From NCBI GenBank assembly GCA_027575765.1, contig JANBPT010000083.1, forward strand, positions 16,824-80,823: a stretch of 64,000 bases of DNA, written 5' to 3'. This stretch comes from Tieghemiomyces parasiticus (Eukaryota; Kickxellomycota; Dimargaritomycetes; Dimargaritales; Dimargaritaceae). The position numbers and the translations under genes were made by a program. Below, piece after piece: positions 1 to 11,568 of this stretch; positions within the stretch are counted from its first letter, which is position 1; each line of letters begins with the position of its first letter. The notes beneath the pieces are model-generated. The model did not search any database. It saw only the letters and a list, made by a program, of their open reading frames with translations, and was not told the DNA's origin.

Positions 1-60
1 GAGCCTGGTTGGCCGAGTGAACGCAGTGGAGCGAGTACGGAGGGATGGGAGGGGGGCATG

Positions 61-3000
61 TCAGAAGGCGAGAGCGGTCACATTTACGCGCAGCCCACGG
101 GGTGAGTTACCAGCGAAGGAGGCTAGGAAGGGCAAACAGTGCTGGGGACCATAGGGGATAAACCTGCCAACATTGAAGCACTTCTGAACCTTTACATGCC
201 CTCCCCTCCTTCTACAATTGTACTTACCACTGGTGGTGCATTAGCGAGAGCCTCGTCGGGTTCCCGGCCTGGCCCCGGGCCTGGAGCTGCCGCCGATGGT
301 ACCGGTTGATATACCGAGCAGTCTCATCAACGCACTGGCCCACCAGATCGGCGAGCCAGGACGCGGTGGGAACCGGTCGGGGCAATTTACGAAGCAAAGC
401 ACAGAAGCGAAGGGCATTGAGTACAAAGTTCTCATACACGTTGATCAGCACGCTGCGCGGCGTTAGCAGGTCGAGGCTGAGTCGGAGGTCGTCGAGACGC
501 CCGTAGATGAGCAGGCGGAGTTTGCCGGCCAGGGCTTGGGCGCTGTTCAACTGGCACGGGAGGGTCACCGTATCGCGCAGGCGATGGTCATGGTAGCGAG
601 TATAGTCCGTATGGACGTCGAGAGTGACCGGATCGATGCGGAGGCCGCACCAGGGGAATCCTTCATATTGTCTACCGTCACCGATGTCAACACGGTGGGC
701 GGGTCCCAAGTCCGCACTGAGACCCACGTCGAAGTTGGTCAGCGTCTTGTGCGGGTTGAATTGGCACCCAAAGTCGGGAAACTGAGCGCACACGCGGTGG
801 TAAAATCGCTGCGCCTGAGCGCGATCTGGGGTAATCAGGAGGAAATCGTCCGTCAGGCGTAGGAGCAGGGCCGGGGCGGTATGAAATTCGGCCAAGTGAC
901 GGGTCTCCAAGGCGCTCAGGAACAGGTTACACAGAAAGGAAGACACCACAGAACCCTGCGGGATTCCGACCACCTGGCGGTAGAACCGACGGTCGCCCAC
1001 GCGGATGAGGTTGTCGCTGATGTGTTCCCGAATTAGACCCAGCAAGTCATCACGTAGATGGTAACCGTGGACCACATCGTCGACGTAGACGGCAGAATTT
1101 TGGGTGCGCCGAGCCTGTGCCGCGGCAAAGACCGGGAACGGTAGGAAGGTGTCCCCATCCGAGCCGACCTGCAGATACCGGGCACGTGGACCCCTAGCCG
1201 TGTCACCGATCCGACGGTACGTACGCACCAGGTATTCATCATCACCCAGAAGGTCGTCCAGGAGCTCGAGGAGGCGGGTCTGCGGGATGTGGTCGAAGGC
1301 GCGGTGCACGTCCGTTTTAACCATGTAAAAGAAGCCAGGGGTGTCTGATGAAACCAACTCGTTTAGCGGGAGGCCAAACCTGCGCTTGTATGCTAGTAGA
1401 CGGGTATAGACCTCAGACATGCCAAACACGGAACTGGCGAACATCTCCGGACGCCGTTCCCGTTCGTAGAGGAGGACGCGGAAGACTTCGCGCAGGTCGA
1501 AATTAATACTACGTTCCGATATGACCGATCTAATATCCGTCGATCCCGCACCGAGCGGGGCAACCAGCCGCACGTTCCGGGCGCTGTAGTTAGTAATGAG
1601 GCGTAGGCCGTTGCGCTTGGGCATGAGCCGTAAGCTGGCGCACCCGAGTTTGCGGCGAGCAAACGTGGCTACCAGCTGATTGGTGGGGACCGTGCGGTAC
1701 ATGTGGTCGAGGGTGGCGCGCAAGGTCGGGTGGGTGAGCCGGCGCCATGTATCATGGCGATAGTATAGGAGGTGCAGCCGGGTCTCGGCGCTCTCGGTAA
1801 CATAAAAGAACCCCTGGACTAGCGGAATGACCAGGCCTTCAATGAGCCACCAGAGGAATGATAACACCAACTCCTGGGCCTTCCGTAGCGCACTGACACG
1901 ATGCGCTCTGGGCAGGCGGGTCGACCTTGGGCTGAACAGGGCCCAGTGGAAGTCTTCCACGCGGAGCCCACTGAGGAGGTCTGACATGGTAAACACGTCG
2001 CCCAGAGGCGCGCTTATGAAGCGGCTTATGAATCGGCATATCGCACGACGGTTGGCCGGTGAACCCCACAGTGGCTGGGGAACGATAGAGTGAAGCACGG
2101 TATGTAGGAAAAAGGTGACTCTGTGGTGGTTGCACCGATGGCTCAGAAAGTCGATGGCCGGTGGAGTGGGGGGTTTGGGCGAAATACCAGCTACGCCCTT
2201 GTCTGCGCCGGAGCGGATTTTGGGGTTAGGACCCACACCGGACGCAGTTGGGTTCGGAGACCGCTCTATTAGTCGGGTGGTGGTGGAAGTCAGGTCAGCC
2301 GTATTCGATATCCGCTGGATGGACACTGGCAGATCAGGCACCCGGGCGGGACAGGCCGAACACTTTGGCTGTGCGCTCGACACTGAACACCACCGCGCGA
2401 GTATCGCATAAAGGTTGCACCGCTGGTACTTGGCGAACAGACGTCGAGCCAAGGGACGTAACCGCCGCAGCCGCCAGTGAGATTTTCGACGAGTGTCAGC
2501 GGGACCGTGACCCTGCAAAGACGCGACGACGGTGCCGGTAGGGACCCTTGGAAGGAATGCCGCTTTGGATTGGAACTCCGCCGGCTTGCTGGTCGCGATC
2601 AGCTTGGCGGCCTCCCGACCTCGGCGTCGGCGGCGGGCCATACGGGAGAGGGTAGGCGGTGGCTTGTTTGGGTCGCATGTGGCGTTTACGTGAGGGGTCC
2701 AAGCCCCCCAAGCCGTGGTTTCACCGCTCATAGTAGCAGGTAATGATGCACGACCGCCACGTACGACTGGAGAGGTGGTATGTGCAAGAGTGCCATCCTC
2801 CCTACTAGTCGACTCGGACCTAGAGTGTACTGGCGGGGGTACCGCAGGCGCCGGGGTTGCAAAGCGCGAACCAAATATGGTTCGGATAGCTCGCCCAATA
2901 CAAGGTCCGGTGGGATTGGTCCCGACCTGATTGAGGAGGTGGTTGGGGTCCAGCCGTAGATATGATGTGCCTTTCGGCCGCCGTCCCGGTTGGTGGTGGA

Positions 3001-4093
3001 GGATCGCCCAGCGACTGAAAACCAGTGTATTGACCGGAACGAGCCGACCCGGGGCTTCTCGACTGGGTTGTGCGTATGTGACTGGTACCGAAGGGGATGT
3101 GGAGGTCGTCAGTAAGGCTGGTACCTTCGACTGTTCCGGTGGGTCGGAATGGGCTCGCCGGAGACGGGCAGGACGGATAGAGAGGTTGCCGTCGGTCCGT
3201 TTACGCTTTATACCTGTACGAGGAGGCGGCCTGACCAGGACGGACTGGTCCGTTTTTTTCCGCGTATGGTTATGAGGGCCTCCTGCTACCATACGGTCAG
3301 GTGATGGGGTTTTGGGTAATGGGGCGAATATCACGTTCGTTGATGGTGGTACCCCCGTAACCTGGCACCACGACCCATGCTCAAGGTACAGAAACAGGTT
3401 GGTTTTGGTGAGCAGGTGAATCATGGCTTGTTCGCCGATCCGGCCGAGGAGTTGCTGCCATGGTCGGGTCTTGACAAAATTGACCAGCGTGTTGGGGAAA
3501 TAGGCCTCTACAGCAGGGAGATTCCGGAGGGATGCCACTGAGTAGTCCCCGCTTTCTCGGTGACCAGCGGTGAGCACGTTGATCGGAGCTCGGGGGCGGT
3601 GCTTGGCTGCCACGAACTTGTTCGCTGTTGCTGAGCGATTGAAACGCCGGGTTGAAACGGTGGTAGTTTGGTATATCGGCGGTGGTGACCGTGGTGGTAT
3701 TCCGTTGGCCCCACTGCGTGCGGGTAGTAGCGAAGCGGAGGCTTGGGCCTGGAGAAGGACGCCGATACAGTGTAAAACCACGTCGGTTTGACTACGGTCG
3801 GTCGTCAATTCTTCCATGCTTATTCGCTGGGGCGGTGGTAGTTGGTGAACGGCCACGTAAATATCGTCGAGGATCCGGCGGTATTCAGGAGGATCGACTC
3901 CCAGGTGGTTGCCCAAACAGAGCGGTTCTGCGGAGGGGCAAGCCCCCCATTTATCGCTGACGGAGCCGGCGCCCATCGGGCGTGGTTTCACCAAGAAGGT
4001 ACGCTCGAGGTAAGCACGGACAGACAAGACGTGTGGGTACAGTTTGCGTAGGACGCGGGTCTGGGCCGTCTGATGGGACTGGGAGGTCGCCAT
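61..4093 (-). CDS. TERT: Telomerase reverse transcriptase (TERT)
   Basis: Catalytic subunit of telomerase, which copies the telomerase RNA template onto chromosome ends in the nucleus. The main open frame (4093 to 224) is 1289 residues with no interruption. Seen in order: an N-terminal TEN/GQ-like region (YFPNTLVNF, residues ~195-250), a long basic low-complexity linker, the T motif and motif 1 (FFYVTESAE, ~760), motif 2 (MPKRNGLRLITNYS), motif A (KTDVHRAFDHIP, catalytic D928), motif B' (GIPQGSVVSS, ~1045), motif C (LTDDFLL, D1082/D1083), motif D (FNPHKT), motif E (FPWCGLRID) and a thumb/CTE. The TAA at 226-224 lies inside a donor (TG^GTAAGTAC). Splicing 228 to 163 removes 64 nt, restores the Trp codon, and gives 33 further residues ending at TGA 63-61. 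The family call is near certain; the last exon is inference, and the acceptor could lie outside the window. It is divergent from the cysteine synthase gene. Confidence 0.95.
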
Positions 4094-4800
4094 GGTAGCC
4101 TATAGGATCCGATGCCGCCAGCCAGCGAGGGGTGGCGGGGAATGAAAGCGATAGGTGACAGATGGCCCTTCCACTTTGGTTACGCTAATGAGGAATTGGA
4201 AGCTACGCCATGGAGTTGGGCGAATCCCCAGTTCGACCAGACTTCCGCGCTTCGGGCACCCTTTGGAATCTGCGCCATCGGCACAGCCGGTCTGGCCTTA
4301 AATGGAAGCCGTCATGGCGACCGATACGTCGCACCGCAGGACCTTTTTGCCTGTTGCCATGGAGGTGCAGTTATTCGTTATTTACGTTCTGCGTCGTGAC
4401 CGCGGGAAGCTTAGTGGAACTATGCCAGTCAAGGATAGTCGGCCGCCTCTCCCCTTGCCCCACATGCTTGCGGGCGGGATGGTTGATGGCAGGGCTACGT
4501 CGGCCTTGGCCCCCCTACTGCCCTCACACAAGCGTTCAGCCCTTTCGATTATCTGACGACATCAAGGCAGGTGGGCTGGGGGTACAAGGCATACGCCGGA
4601 ATGAGAGTCATACCCATGAGCAGTCATGCCCTTGGCCTCGCCTAACGTTACCCCTTGCTCGCTTCGAGAGCCGTCACACGCTCCCAGTGCCCAACCATCT
4701 GCCCCGTAACTTTTCATTTGTCTGTTCCTAGACTCCATTTACTTTGGAACTAAATACCTTCCGCCTACTCTCGCGGCTAACCCTTCGCTACTCAATCACC
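4094..4800. other. Divergent intergenic region TERT / cysteine synthase
   Basis: About 0.7 kb between two divergent gene starts. An open frame of 173 codons (4210-4731) crosses it but shows no family resemblance and has Trp/Pro/Cys/Arg-rich composition typical of chance frames. I see no tRNA or repeat here; it presumably holds both promoters. Confidence 0.5.
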
Positions 4801-6190
4801 ATGCTCACCATCGCCACCCGCTGTACGTCTGGTCTGTTATCGCGCGTTACGCGGCGCTGGCTCTCGAGCGATAAGGTACGCTCACGCTCACCCCAACTTG
4901 CAATTGGACCTTGACGGGCGACACGGGTCAACCTTCTCCTGAAAAGGCGCTTGCTAACTAGCCAAACACTTTGTATTGCACCAACTTGACCCTTTCTTTG
5001 TACCCAGTCTGTTAACGGATTTGTGGGTGCTATCGGTAACACGCCTCTGGTAAGTACACTGCACCCGCCGTTAAATCGGCCTCGTTACTCGGTTTGTCAC
5101 TCTCATCCTGGGCGACCCGCTAGCCAATGGAAGACATGCAGGCGCTGGGACACTGTCAGACACACGGCTCACCTTAATGCCCCCACTGGCTCCATATCCT
5201 GATTGCACGCCCCAGATGTACATCAAGTCGCTCAGCAAAGCAACTAACTGTCGTATCCTAGGCAAGGCCGAGTTCATGAACCCAGGTGGATCCGTCAAGG
5301 ACCGGGCGGCACTCTACGTCGTCAAGGACGCCGAGGAACGTGGCCTACTCAAACCCGGTGGTACGGTGGTGGAGGGCACGGCGGGCAACACAGGGATCGG
5401 GCTCGCGCACGTGTGCCGGGCCAAGGGCTACCGCTGCGTCATCTTTATGCCCAACACCCAGAGTCAGGAGAAGATTGACCTCCTCCGCATGTTGGGCGCT
5501 GAGGTGTACCCCGTGCCAGCGGTGCCCTATGACAACCCGGCCAATTATAACCACCAGGCCCAGCGGTTCGCTGCGGACCTGCCCAACGCGGTGTGGACCA
5601 ACCAGTTCGACAACCGCGCCAACCGTCGGGCCCACTTGGAAACCACAGGTCCGGAGATTTGGGACCAGACTGGTGGCCGCCTCGATGCTTTCACCTGTGC
5701 CACCGGTACCGGTGGGACCCTGGCAGGTGTCGCGCGTTACCTCAAGACCCGTGACCCGCGTGTCCGCATCTTCCTCGCCGACCCACCGGGCTCAGTGCTG
5801 CACAGCTACATCCAGAGTGGCGGCCAACTCGCCGAGCGCCAGGGAGGTTCCATCACCGAAGGGATCGGCCAAGGCCGGGTGACTAATAACCTCAAACCCG
5901 ACCTGGAACTAATCGATGACTCGGTACACATATCCGACGAAAAAACCATCGCTACATTGTACCGCTTGCTCGACGAGGAGGGAATCTACATCGGTGCGTC
6001 GTCCGCCCTGAACGTTGTAGCCGCCGTGGAGGTAGCCAAAAAACTGGGACCCAACCATACCATCGTCACTATCCTGTGCGACGGCGCCTACCGCTACCAG
6101 TCCCGCCTCTTCAGCCGGAAGTGGCTCGAAAGCAAGCAACTGGTGGAGGCCATCCCTGAGCATCTGCGCAAGTACATTGTGCTACCCTAG
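4801..6190 (+). CDS. Cysteine synthase, CysK/OASS family, probably mitochondrial
   Basis: PLP enzyme making cysteine from O-acetylserine (or a related activated serine) and sulfide. Three exons by my reading: 4801-4875, 5008-5049 and 5216-6190 (363 aa). The introns are 132 and 166 nt with GTACGC/GTAAGT donors and CCAG acceptors. Exon 1 encodes a basic, acidic-poor leader ([13 protein letters not shown]...RRWLSS), typical of a mitochondrial presequence. Exon 2 supplies [13 protein letters not shown], the family N-terminus. Exon 3 carries GGSVKDRA with the PLP lysine (about K67), the substrate loop [18 protein letters not shown] for phosphate binding, and [11 protein letters not shown]. The long form with YNHQA and [11 protein letters not shown] resembles the fungal cysteine synthase group closely. 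The body from 5216 is certain; the two small exons are strongly supported by family alignment. Confidence 0.93.
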
Positions 6191-6533
6191 GAACCCACTG
6201 GATTACCAGCCCCTCAAACGAGTCGAGGCCTGGACATTTGCTCCCTTATCGGGTTGAACAATGTCAGTAAATACAATATAGAACCGACAGCAACTAATTC
6301 ACGCCAAACGACTTGCACGTTACATCCTTAAATTTAAGGTGGGAAGATAAGACAGGCGGGGTACAAAATGGTTTATTGGCGCAGGTAATACACGTAGGCG
6401 GTGGAGATGTCGTGGAGAGAGGTCACCGGCTTGGGCAAAGGTTGCCTCACACTAAGTCTCCCACCGACGGCTACGGTCCCGTGCCGTCCCTTCCCCCCTG
6501 TGTGACAAGGTAAAAGGAAGAAATTCGGTACAT
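6191..6533. other. Convergent 3' intergenic spacer
   Basis: Spacer between the convergent cysteine synthase and Rpt6 genes. It holds AT-rich sequence around 6260-6340 (aatacaatata; taaatttaagg) suitable for 3' ends on both strands. No gene is recognised. Confidence 0.5.
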
Positions 6534-8067
6534 CTACTTGAACAGCTTCTTAAGGCTGGTGTTGGACTCGGAGTCCTTCTTCATCACCTTGGCAACGGCC
6601 ATCTCAAAGTCCTCCTGGGTGACGTGGACGCGGCGTTCGCGAAGGGCGTACATGCCGGCCTCAGTACAAACACCCTTTACTTCGGCACCGCTGGACCCAC
6701 CCATTTTCTCGGCAATCTTGCGGAGGTTGATACCACGCGTAAGGTTCATCTTGCGGGAGTGGATCTTGAGAATATCCAGGCGGGCGAGCTCGGATGGTGG
6801 GGGGAACTCAATCTTACGGTCAATACGGCCAGGGCGGAGGAGTGCCGAGTCCAAAATATCGATCCGGTTGGTGGCCATGATCACCTTGATGTTCTTGGTG
6901 GGTTCGAACCCATCGAGCTGGTTAAGTAGTTCCAGCATGGTCCGCTGTACCTCTGAGTCACCGCCGGACCCGGACCCGGAGTCACCGCGGGACGAACCGA
7001 TAGAGTCAATCTCGTCCATGAAGATGATGGACGGAGCATGCTCACGGGCCATGACAAAGAGCTCACGCACCATGCGGCTGCCCTCACCAATGTACTTCTG
7101 CACCAATTCCGAACCGGACACGCGGATGAACCGGCAGTCGGTGTGATGGGCCACCGCCCGTGCCAAGAGGGTTTTGCCCGTCCCGGGGGGTCCGTAAAGG
7201 AGTACGCCCTTGGGCTGCTCGATACCCAAGGCCTCAAAGAGTTCAGGATGTTTGACCGGGAGCTCAATCACCTCCTTGATTTCCTTGATTTGTTTGTCCA
7301 GGCCGCCCACCATGTCATAGGTCGAGTCCGGTACCTTCTCCACCATCATCAGGCTGACCAGCGGGTCGATTTTGCTGGGTAGCACCCGGTGGAGTAGGTG
7401 GGAATCGCTGCGCAGAGCCACGCGCTGAGAGGCCGCCAGCTTGTTGATTTCAATATCCGGGGCAATGTCCACGACGTACTTTCCCTCGGGCTGTACCTTG
7501 ACAAGCACCTTCTTCTTTCCCATAGGTTTCACCACCTCGCCCACAAGGGAGCCGGGCTCCTGGAGCAGCTGGAGTTCCTCACGCAGTAGGCGAACTACCG
7601 GTCGGGTACGGGATGATTGGCGTCGAGGGGCCGAGTTAGGGTAAAAATGGACCAGGTTGGTTAGCAATGCGAGGCAATTGGGTTAGGTGGACATAAGGTA
7701 TTGTTAAGGGAAAGAGGCCGACGGACCTGACCAGTTGGGATGCATGAGGTTGCAACTGTGGGTACGTGTAGACGCCACTATGGCCATAGCCCGCATCCAG
7801 GTGTCGGGTTTAACCCAAACGATCGGTGGGATCGCAACCAAAGGAGGTTAGGACTGCTGGGTTCAGCATCTCATGGTCTTGTAAGCGAAGGGCCATTTCC
7901 CAACCGTCCTGGGTGGAAGGGACATCAGAAGAGCGACGTTTACCTTTAGCATTAAGCGTATTGCGCTGGGCTTCGAGACGGCGGAGGTTCTGGGTCTTTT
8001 CGACAATGACCAGTTCCGTTTCCTGAATCTTGGAAACGTAGTAGTTGTGGAGACCTTCACCGCTCAT
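6534..8067 (-). CDS. RPT6: 26S proteasome regulatory AAA-ATPase subunit Rpt6 (PSMC5)
   Basis: One of six ATPases of the 19S proteasome base, which unfolds substrates and feeds them to the 20S core. Two exons: 8067-7944 and 7594-6534, total 394 aa. The 349-nt intron has donor AAAG^GTAAAC and acceptor CCGGTAG^TT and rebuilds the Val of NAKVRLLREE, as in the family. Exon 1 gives the N-terminal coiled coil ([20 protein letters not shown]). Exon 2 gives the OB region, Walker A GPPGTGKT, Walker [12 protein letters not shown], the arginine-finger region [13 protein letters not shown], and the diagnostic Rpt6 C-terminus ([18 protein letters not shown]... ending LKKLFK). A small Gly/Ser insertion (SGSGSGGDS) follows the Walker B segment. 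The start at 8067 is the first ATG of the exon giving [10 protein letters not shown]; an in-frame leader without ATG precedes it. Confidence 0.96.
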
Positions 8068-9004
8068 GATGACCGGAGCGGAGTGAAGGGGAGACCGCGG
8101 TGTGATGGGTTTGGCGATATGGTGGGTATAATGACTAAGCGGTGCGAAAGTAGATGAGAGACACAAGTGAAGATTGACAGAGAATGGGTGGGGAGATGGG
8201 AATGAAGGGAACCTCAGGGGAATTGCGAGATGCGAGCTAAGAAGGCGAGCGAAGGCGAACGTGATTGCCCAGACAGGGCGCGACCGTGAGCCAGGGAGGG
8301 TAGTCCCACCACAAGGGCTGCGGCCGAAAGGTTCCGTCACATACTCCCCCTCCTCCCACCCTTAAGCCACCGGATCCTGCCAAACTCTTGTTTAAAACGG
8401 GATCTGGCTGTCTTGCCAAGCAGTTATTACCCATCCGCAGAGGTTGCTCATTATCCAACGCCAGGCCTAACTGTAATACTACACGGGCATTCGTAGGCGA
8501 AATGGTACAAATTACACTATGAATAAAACTACAGTGTGAAAAACCAACCGGCCATTACAGACCTGCTAATCATACATACCCGTTATAATACCCTCTAGCC
8601 TCTGGAAATAATTCGCCCGGAATTGAATACACACATCGAGGGGAACATGTCCCTTCTTGCCGACCGACTATATTCGAGGCAATATGACCTGAGTGGGTCC
8701 CCACTACTCAACCCAGCATACCGTGATTCCCTTTACAAAGTGTACATGTCAACTAAACGAACTCCAAGAAAAGTTCAGTCAAATTAAATGGCCAGTCAAT
8801 AGTAAAAACACCAATGATGGCAGTAACCAGGGCTCTGAATCAATCACTATGTTTGAAAAGATCTGACTCCATCTCGCCGCTATTAGGTTCTGACATACAA
8901 CTTCCATTAGATGCATAATATGAGTAGAAAGCCGATATTAAGGAACAAAGAGTTAAATAACGTAAAATAGTATAATGAGCAGCTCCTTTTTGCAGACATC
9001 GGAA
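8068..9004. other. Intergenic region upstream of Rpt6, up to tRNA-Gly
   Basis: About 0.9 kb. The first 250 bp is GC-mixed and probably the Rpt6 promoter; 8450-9000 is AT-rich with no supportable coding frame. The base pair immediately before the 10-bp tRNA leader is CA (8993-8994), but I find no TGTTGTG-type left end, so I do not call an LTR here, unlike at the other two tRNA genes. Confidence 0.4.
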
Positions 9005-9075
9005 GCGCAGATGGTTTAGTGGTATAATTATCGCCTGCCACGCGATAGACCGGGGTTCGATTCCCCGTCTGCGCA
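9005..9075 (+). tRNA. tRNA-Gly (anticodon GCC)
   Basis: A 71-nt cloverleaf. The acceptor pairs GCGCAGA with TCTGCGC and has discriminator A. The D-arm contains AGTGGTAT (box A region). The anticodon stem ATCGC/GCGAT encloses loop CTGCCAC with anticodon GCC. The T-arm CGGGG-TTCGATT-CCCCG carries box B GGTTCGATTCC. No intron. A run of ten T at 9080-9089 is the Pol III terminator. The sequence is identical to the copy at 32535-32605. Confidence 0.98.
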
Positions 9076-9079
9076 TTCA

Positions 9080-9089
9080 TTTTTTTTTT
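9080..9089 (+). terminator. Pol III T-run terminator of tRNA-Gly
   Basis: Ten consecutive T residues starting 5 nt after the tRNA 3' end. Confidence 0.85.
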
Positions 9090-9392
9090 GTCTTGAGGAG
9101 TACTTACCACCTGAAGCCTACGTTTGGGCTGACATGATGCAGAATTTCATGATACTACGAAAGTTAGGGATGTCGTTTGTGCTGGGTCACCTAAAATCGT
9201 TTGCCATACAATCTCATAGCGCGATCATCAAAGCGAGTAGTATTTAATAATCAAAATTATAGAAAAGAGGAGGTCAAGCATAGCTCGAAAATGAAACGGA
9301 AGTGCCGTCAGTTGCAATGGAGAGAATGGGTGACAGGGTGCAGGTGCTCAGCGCTGCGGGGAGTGGGAATACTCATCCCACCTGGGAAAGCC

Positions 9393-10342
9393 CTAGCCCT
9401 GACGCGCGTTGAGCTTGTGGAACAGCTCCTGATTAACGGCGGCCTGCCGCCGCGACTCGTCAAGGGAACCAGCAGAGCGCAGCTCGTTCACAACATCCTT
9501 GGTCTTACCGAAATAGACCTCCTTGAGCCCGTTGCGCATCTTGGCCTCCATCTCCTCGATCATACGACCGAGATTAGCGACGTGATTGCCGGGCTCGTTG
9601 ACCTGGACGTCACGTTCGTCCTGCTGGGTCATGTTGCCCGACAGGTTGAGGCTGCCAAGGGCGTCGCGGCTGGTGAGAGTATAGAGCATGATGGTGGAGG
9701 TCAGTTTGTAATGGGCGTAGCGGCCCTTCTCGGTAACCTGCACGACATGGATAGAGTCCCACGCGCCCTTCATGAGCCTGGCGGTATCGTTAATCTTCTT
9801 GATGAGCACGGCCCCGGCAAATCCGTCGCTGAGTTCCCACAGGTAGACGGACGACACGCCGCCCTCGTAGTACAGATCGCGGTACGTGTTGAACGCATCG
9901 TTGGCCACCACCTCCAGCTCACGGATAGCCGGCGGGGGCCGGTTGCCGTCCTCCAATTCCGGGTCGTACTCGTCCGACCACGGGGAACGGTAGCTGTCGC
10001 CGTCACGGTTGTAGTCGCAAGCGATGTAGTCCTTGCCCGTGGCCGGGCACTTTTGGATACGCAGAGGCTGGTCCACCGCCGACAAGAGCTCGTCGGTCAG
10101 GTCCGGGGCGATTTCAAGCAGATTGGCCAGGTTCTCCTCGATGTCCTGCGGCGGTAGCCGGCGCATCAGGTCCAAGGCACAGTCGATGGGGTCGGCCTGG
10201 AAGGGAAGAGATACGAGCAGGAATCAGAGTCAAAGTGGTGCCGTTTCCAAGGTGAGATGTAGGGCAGGCGACAGGAGTAGGCAACACCCGTGGTGCCCGT
10301 CCAGGACCACCTGGGCGCCAACTGCCGCCAAAGACCTACCAT
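9393..10342 (-). CDS. CAP2: F-actin capping protein subunit beta (CAPZB/Cap2)
   Basis: Beta subunit of the heterodimer that caps actin filament barbed ends in the cytoplasm and cortex. Exon 2 (10196-9393) encodes ADPIDCALDLMRRLPPQ, the start of the conserved body. CDYNRDGDSYRSPWS, the signature YRDLYYEGGVSSVYLWEL, SIHVVQV and the tentacle helix region ELFHKLN follow. The exon begins after a TTCCAG acceptor and has no ATG before residue 10. Upstream, ATG at 10342-10340 is followed at once by donor GTAGGT, so exon 1 appears to encode methionine only, joined by removing 143 nt. The resulting 268 aa equals the family length. The family call is certain; the one-codon exon is inference from splice signals. 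The gene is divergent from NTF2. Confidence 0.95.
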
Positions 10343-11193
10343 AATGCGCTGAGTACTATGAGAGTGGGTTGCGGGGACTACGGATGGGCGCTAATAGGTA
10401 GATGGAGGGTGGGAATGAGATGGACGGTGTAGGGAAGTGAAAATGGGCCTATTGTACAAAGGGGGAGGGTCGGGAGCTAAGCGGGCTTGGGCTGTTGATT
10501 TCTTGCCGGCAGCGTTCCGTGCCGGGCTTGTCACTATTGTCCCCCCTCTGTTTTGTATCGGCCGCTCTGAGCCTGAACTAGGCCCCGTTTAGGGTCTACA
10601 GAGCAGGCTCCGCTTAAGGTAACGTGCGGCAGAGGGTTGGGTACCAGTTCGACCCGTGGGGTTTCGGTGGCAAGTCTGACGCAGCGGCCGCGAGCAGCCC
10701 AGACTACTGCTCTATGCTGGCCTGGTGTAGCTAGCGCGGGGTCTGTGACGGGTATTCAACATGTTTAGGCTTGCAGCGTGGGCCTGCGTGAAGAGCCGTG
10801 TGGGTGACTGGGGGCGTTGGGGTTGTCGGGGTCAGTCAGCCGCCCAACATTATGGGGATGGGGAGTTTGGGTCCGCGGTGGGGCTGGTATGCGCAAGGTC
10901 AGGCCGCTGTAGCCTCGCCCCTGTCGTGTAATCACCTCCGATACACACCTGGTGCTAGTCACCCGCGATTTTTTTGCCCAGGTCCTTTAGGTTGACGTAT
11001 GCCAGGACTGTATAACCAGGCCGCACCCGCCCTTCCTTCTACATCTTAACGCCCTTTTGCATAACCATCTCCGCCTCATCTCGCCCTGTACCTTCGCTCA
11101 GCGGTCCGTGTCATCTCTTACGTAACCCATCTTTTTAACTAACCGTCTTCGGGATCCAACCTCTCTTAATTTACCAACCCACAGCTCTTTACC
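10343..11193. other. Divergent promoter region CAPZB / NTF2
   Basis: 0.85 kb between divergent starts, GC-rich, with no coding frame I can support. It presumably holds both promoters and 5' leaders. Confidence 0.5.
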
Positions 11194-11568
11194 ATGGCCG
11201 ATATCAACACCGTCGCCCGGAGCTTCGCCGATTACTACTACGGCATCTTTGACAAGGACCGTAGCCAGCTGGCGCCGCTGTATCGTGATGCGTCCATGCT
11301 GACCTTCGAGGGCCAGCAGTTCCTCGGCGCCAAGGCCGTGGTCGAGAAGTTGGCAAGCCTGCCCTTCCAGGCCGTTAGACACCGCGTCTCGACCGTTGAC
11401 GCCCAGCCCGCTAACCCCCAGGGCAACTCCATTATCGTGAGCGTTACCGGTCAGCTCCTAGTCGACGAGGAGTCCAACCCCCAGCAGTTCTCCCAGACCT
11501 TCCAGCTGATCAGTGAGGGCGATTCGTACTGGGTGTATAACGACATCTTCCGCCTCAACTACGGTTAA
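11194..11568 (+). CDS. NTF2: Nuclear transport factor 2 (NTF2)
   Basis: Small homodimer that carries Ran-GDP back into the nucleus through FG nucleoporins. A single uninterrupted frame of 124 aa, which is the family length, starting in a CCATGG context. Seen: VARSFADYYYGIFDKDRSQLAPLYRDASMLTF at the N-terminus (helix plus first strand), FEGQQFLGAKAV, the AVRHRVSTVDAQP stretch, the FSQTFQLISEGDSYWVYNDIFRLNYG C-terminus, and conserved acidic residues around the Ran-binding cavity. No intron signals disturb the frame. A polyadenylation-type AATAAA lies at 11748-11753, 180 bp downstream. Confidence 0.96.
   Translation: MADINTVARSFADYYYGIFDKDRSQLAPLYRDASMLTFEGQQFLGAKAVVEKLASLPFQAVRHRVSTVDAQPANPQGNSIIVSVTGQLLVDEESNPQQFSQTFQLISEGDSYWVYNDIFRLNYG

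Noticed and set aside
4210..4731. 173-codon open frame between TERT and cysteine synthase
   Set aside because: Composition rich in Trp, Arg, Pro and Ser without any family pattern; lies in a divergent promoter region.
8480..8994. Possible LTR ending in CA 10 bp upstream of the first tRNA-Gly
   Set aside because: No TGTTGTG-type left end and no GACA duplication found; a CA at that position alone is weak.
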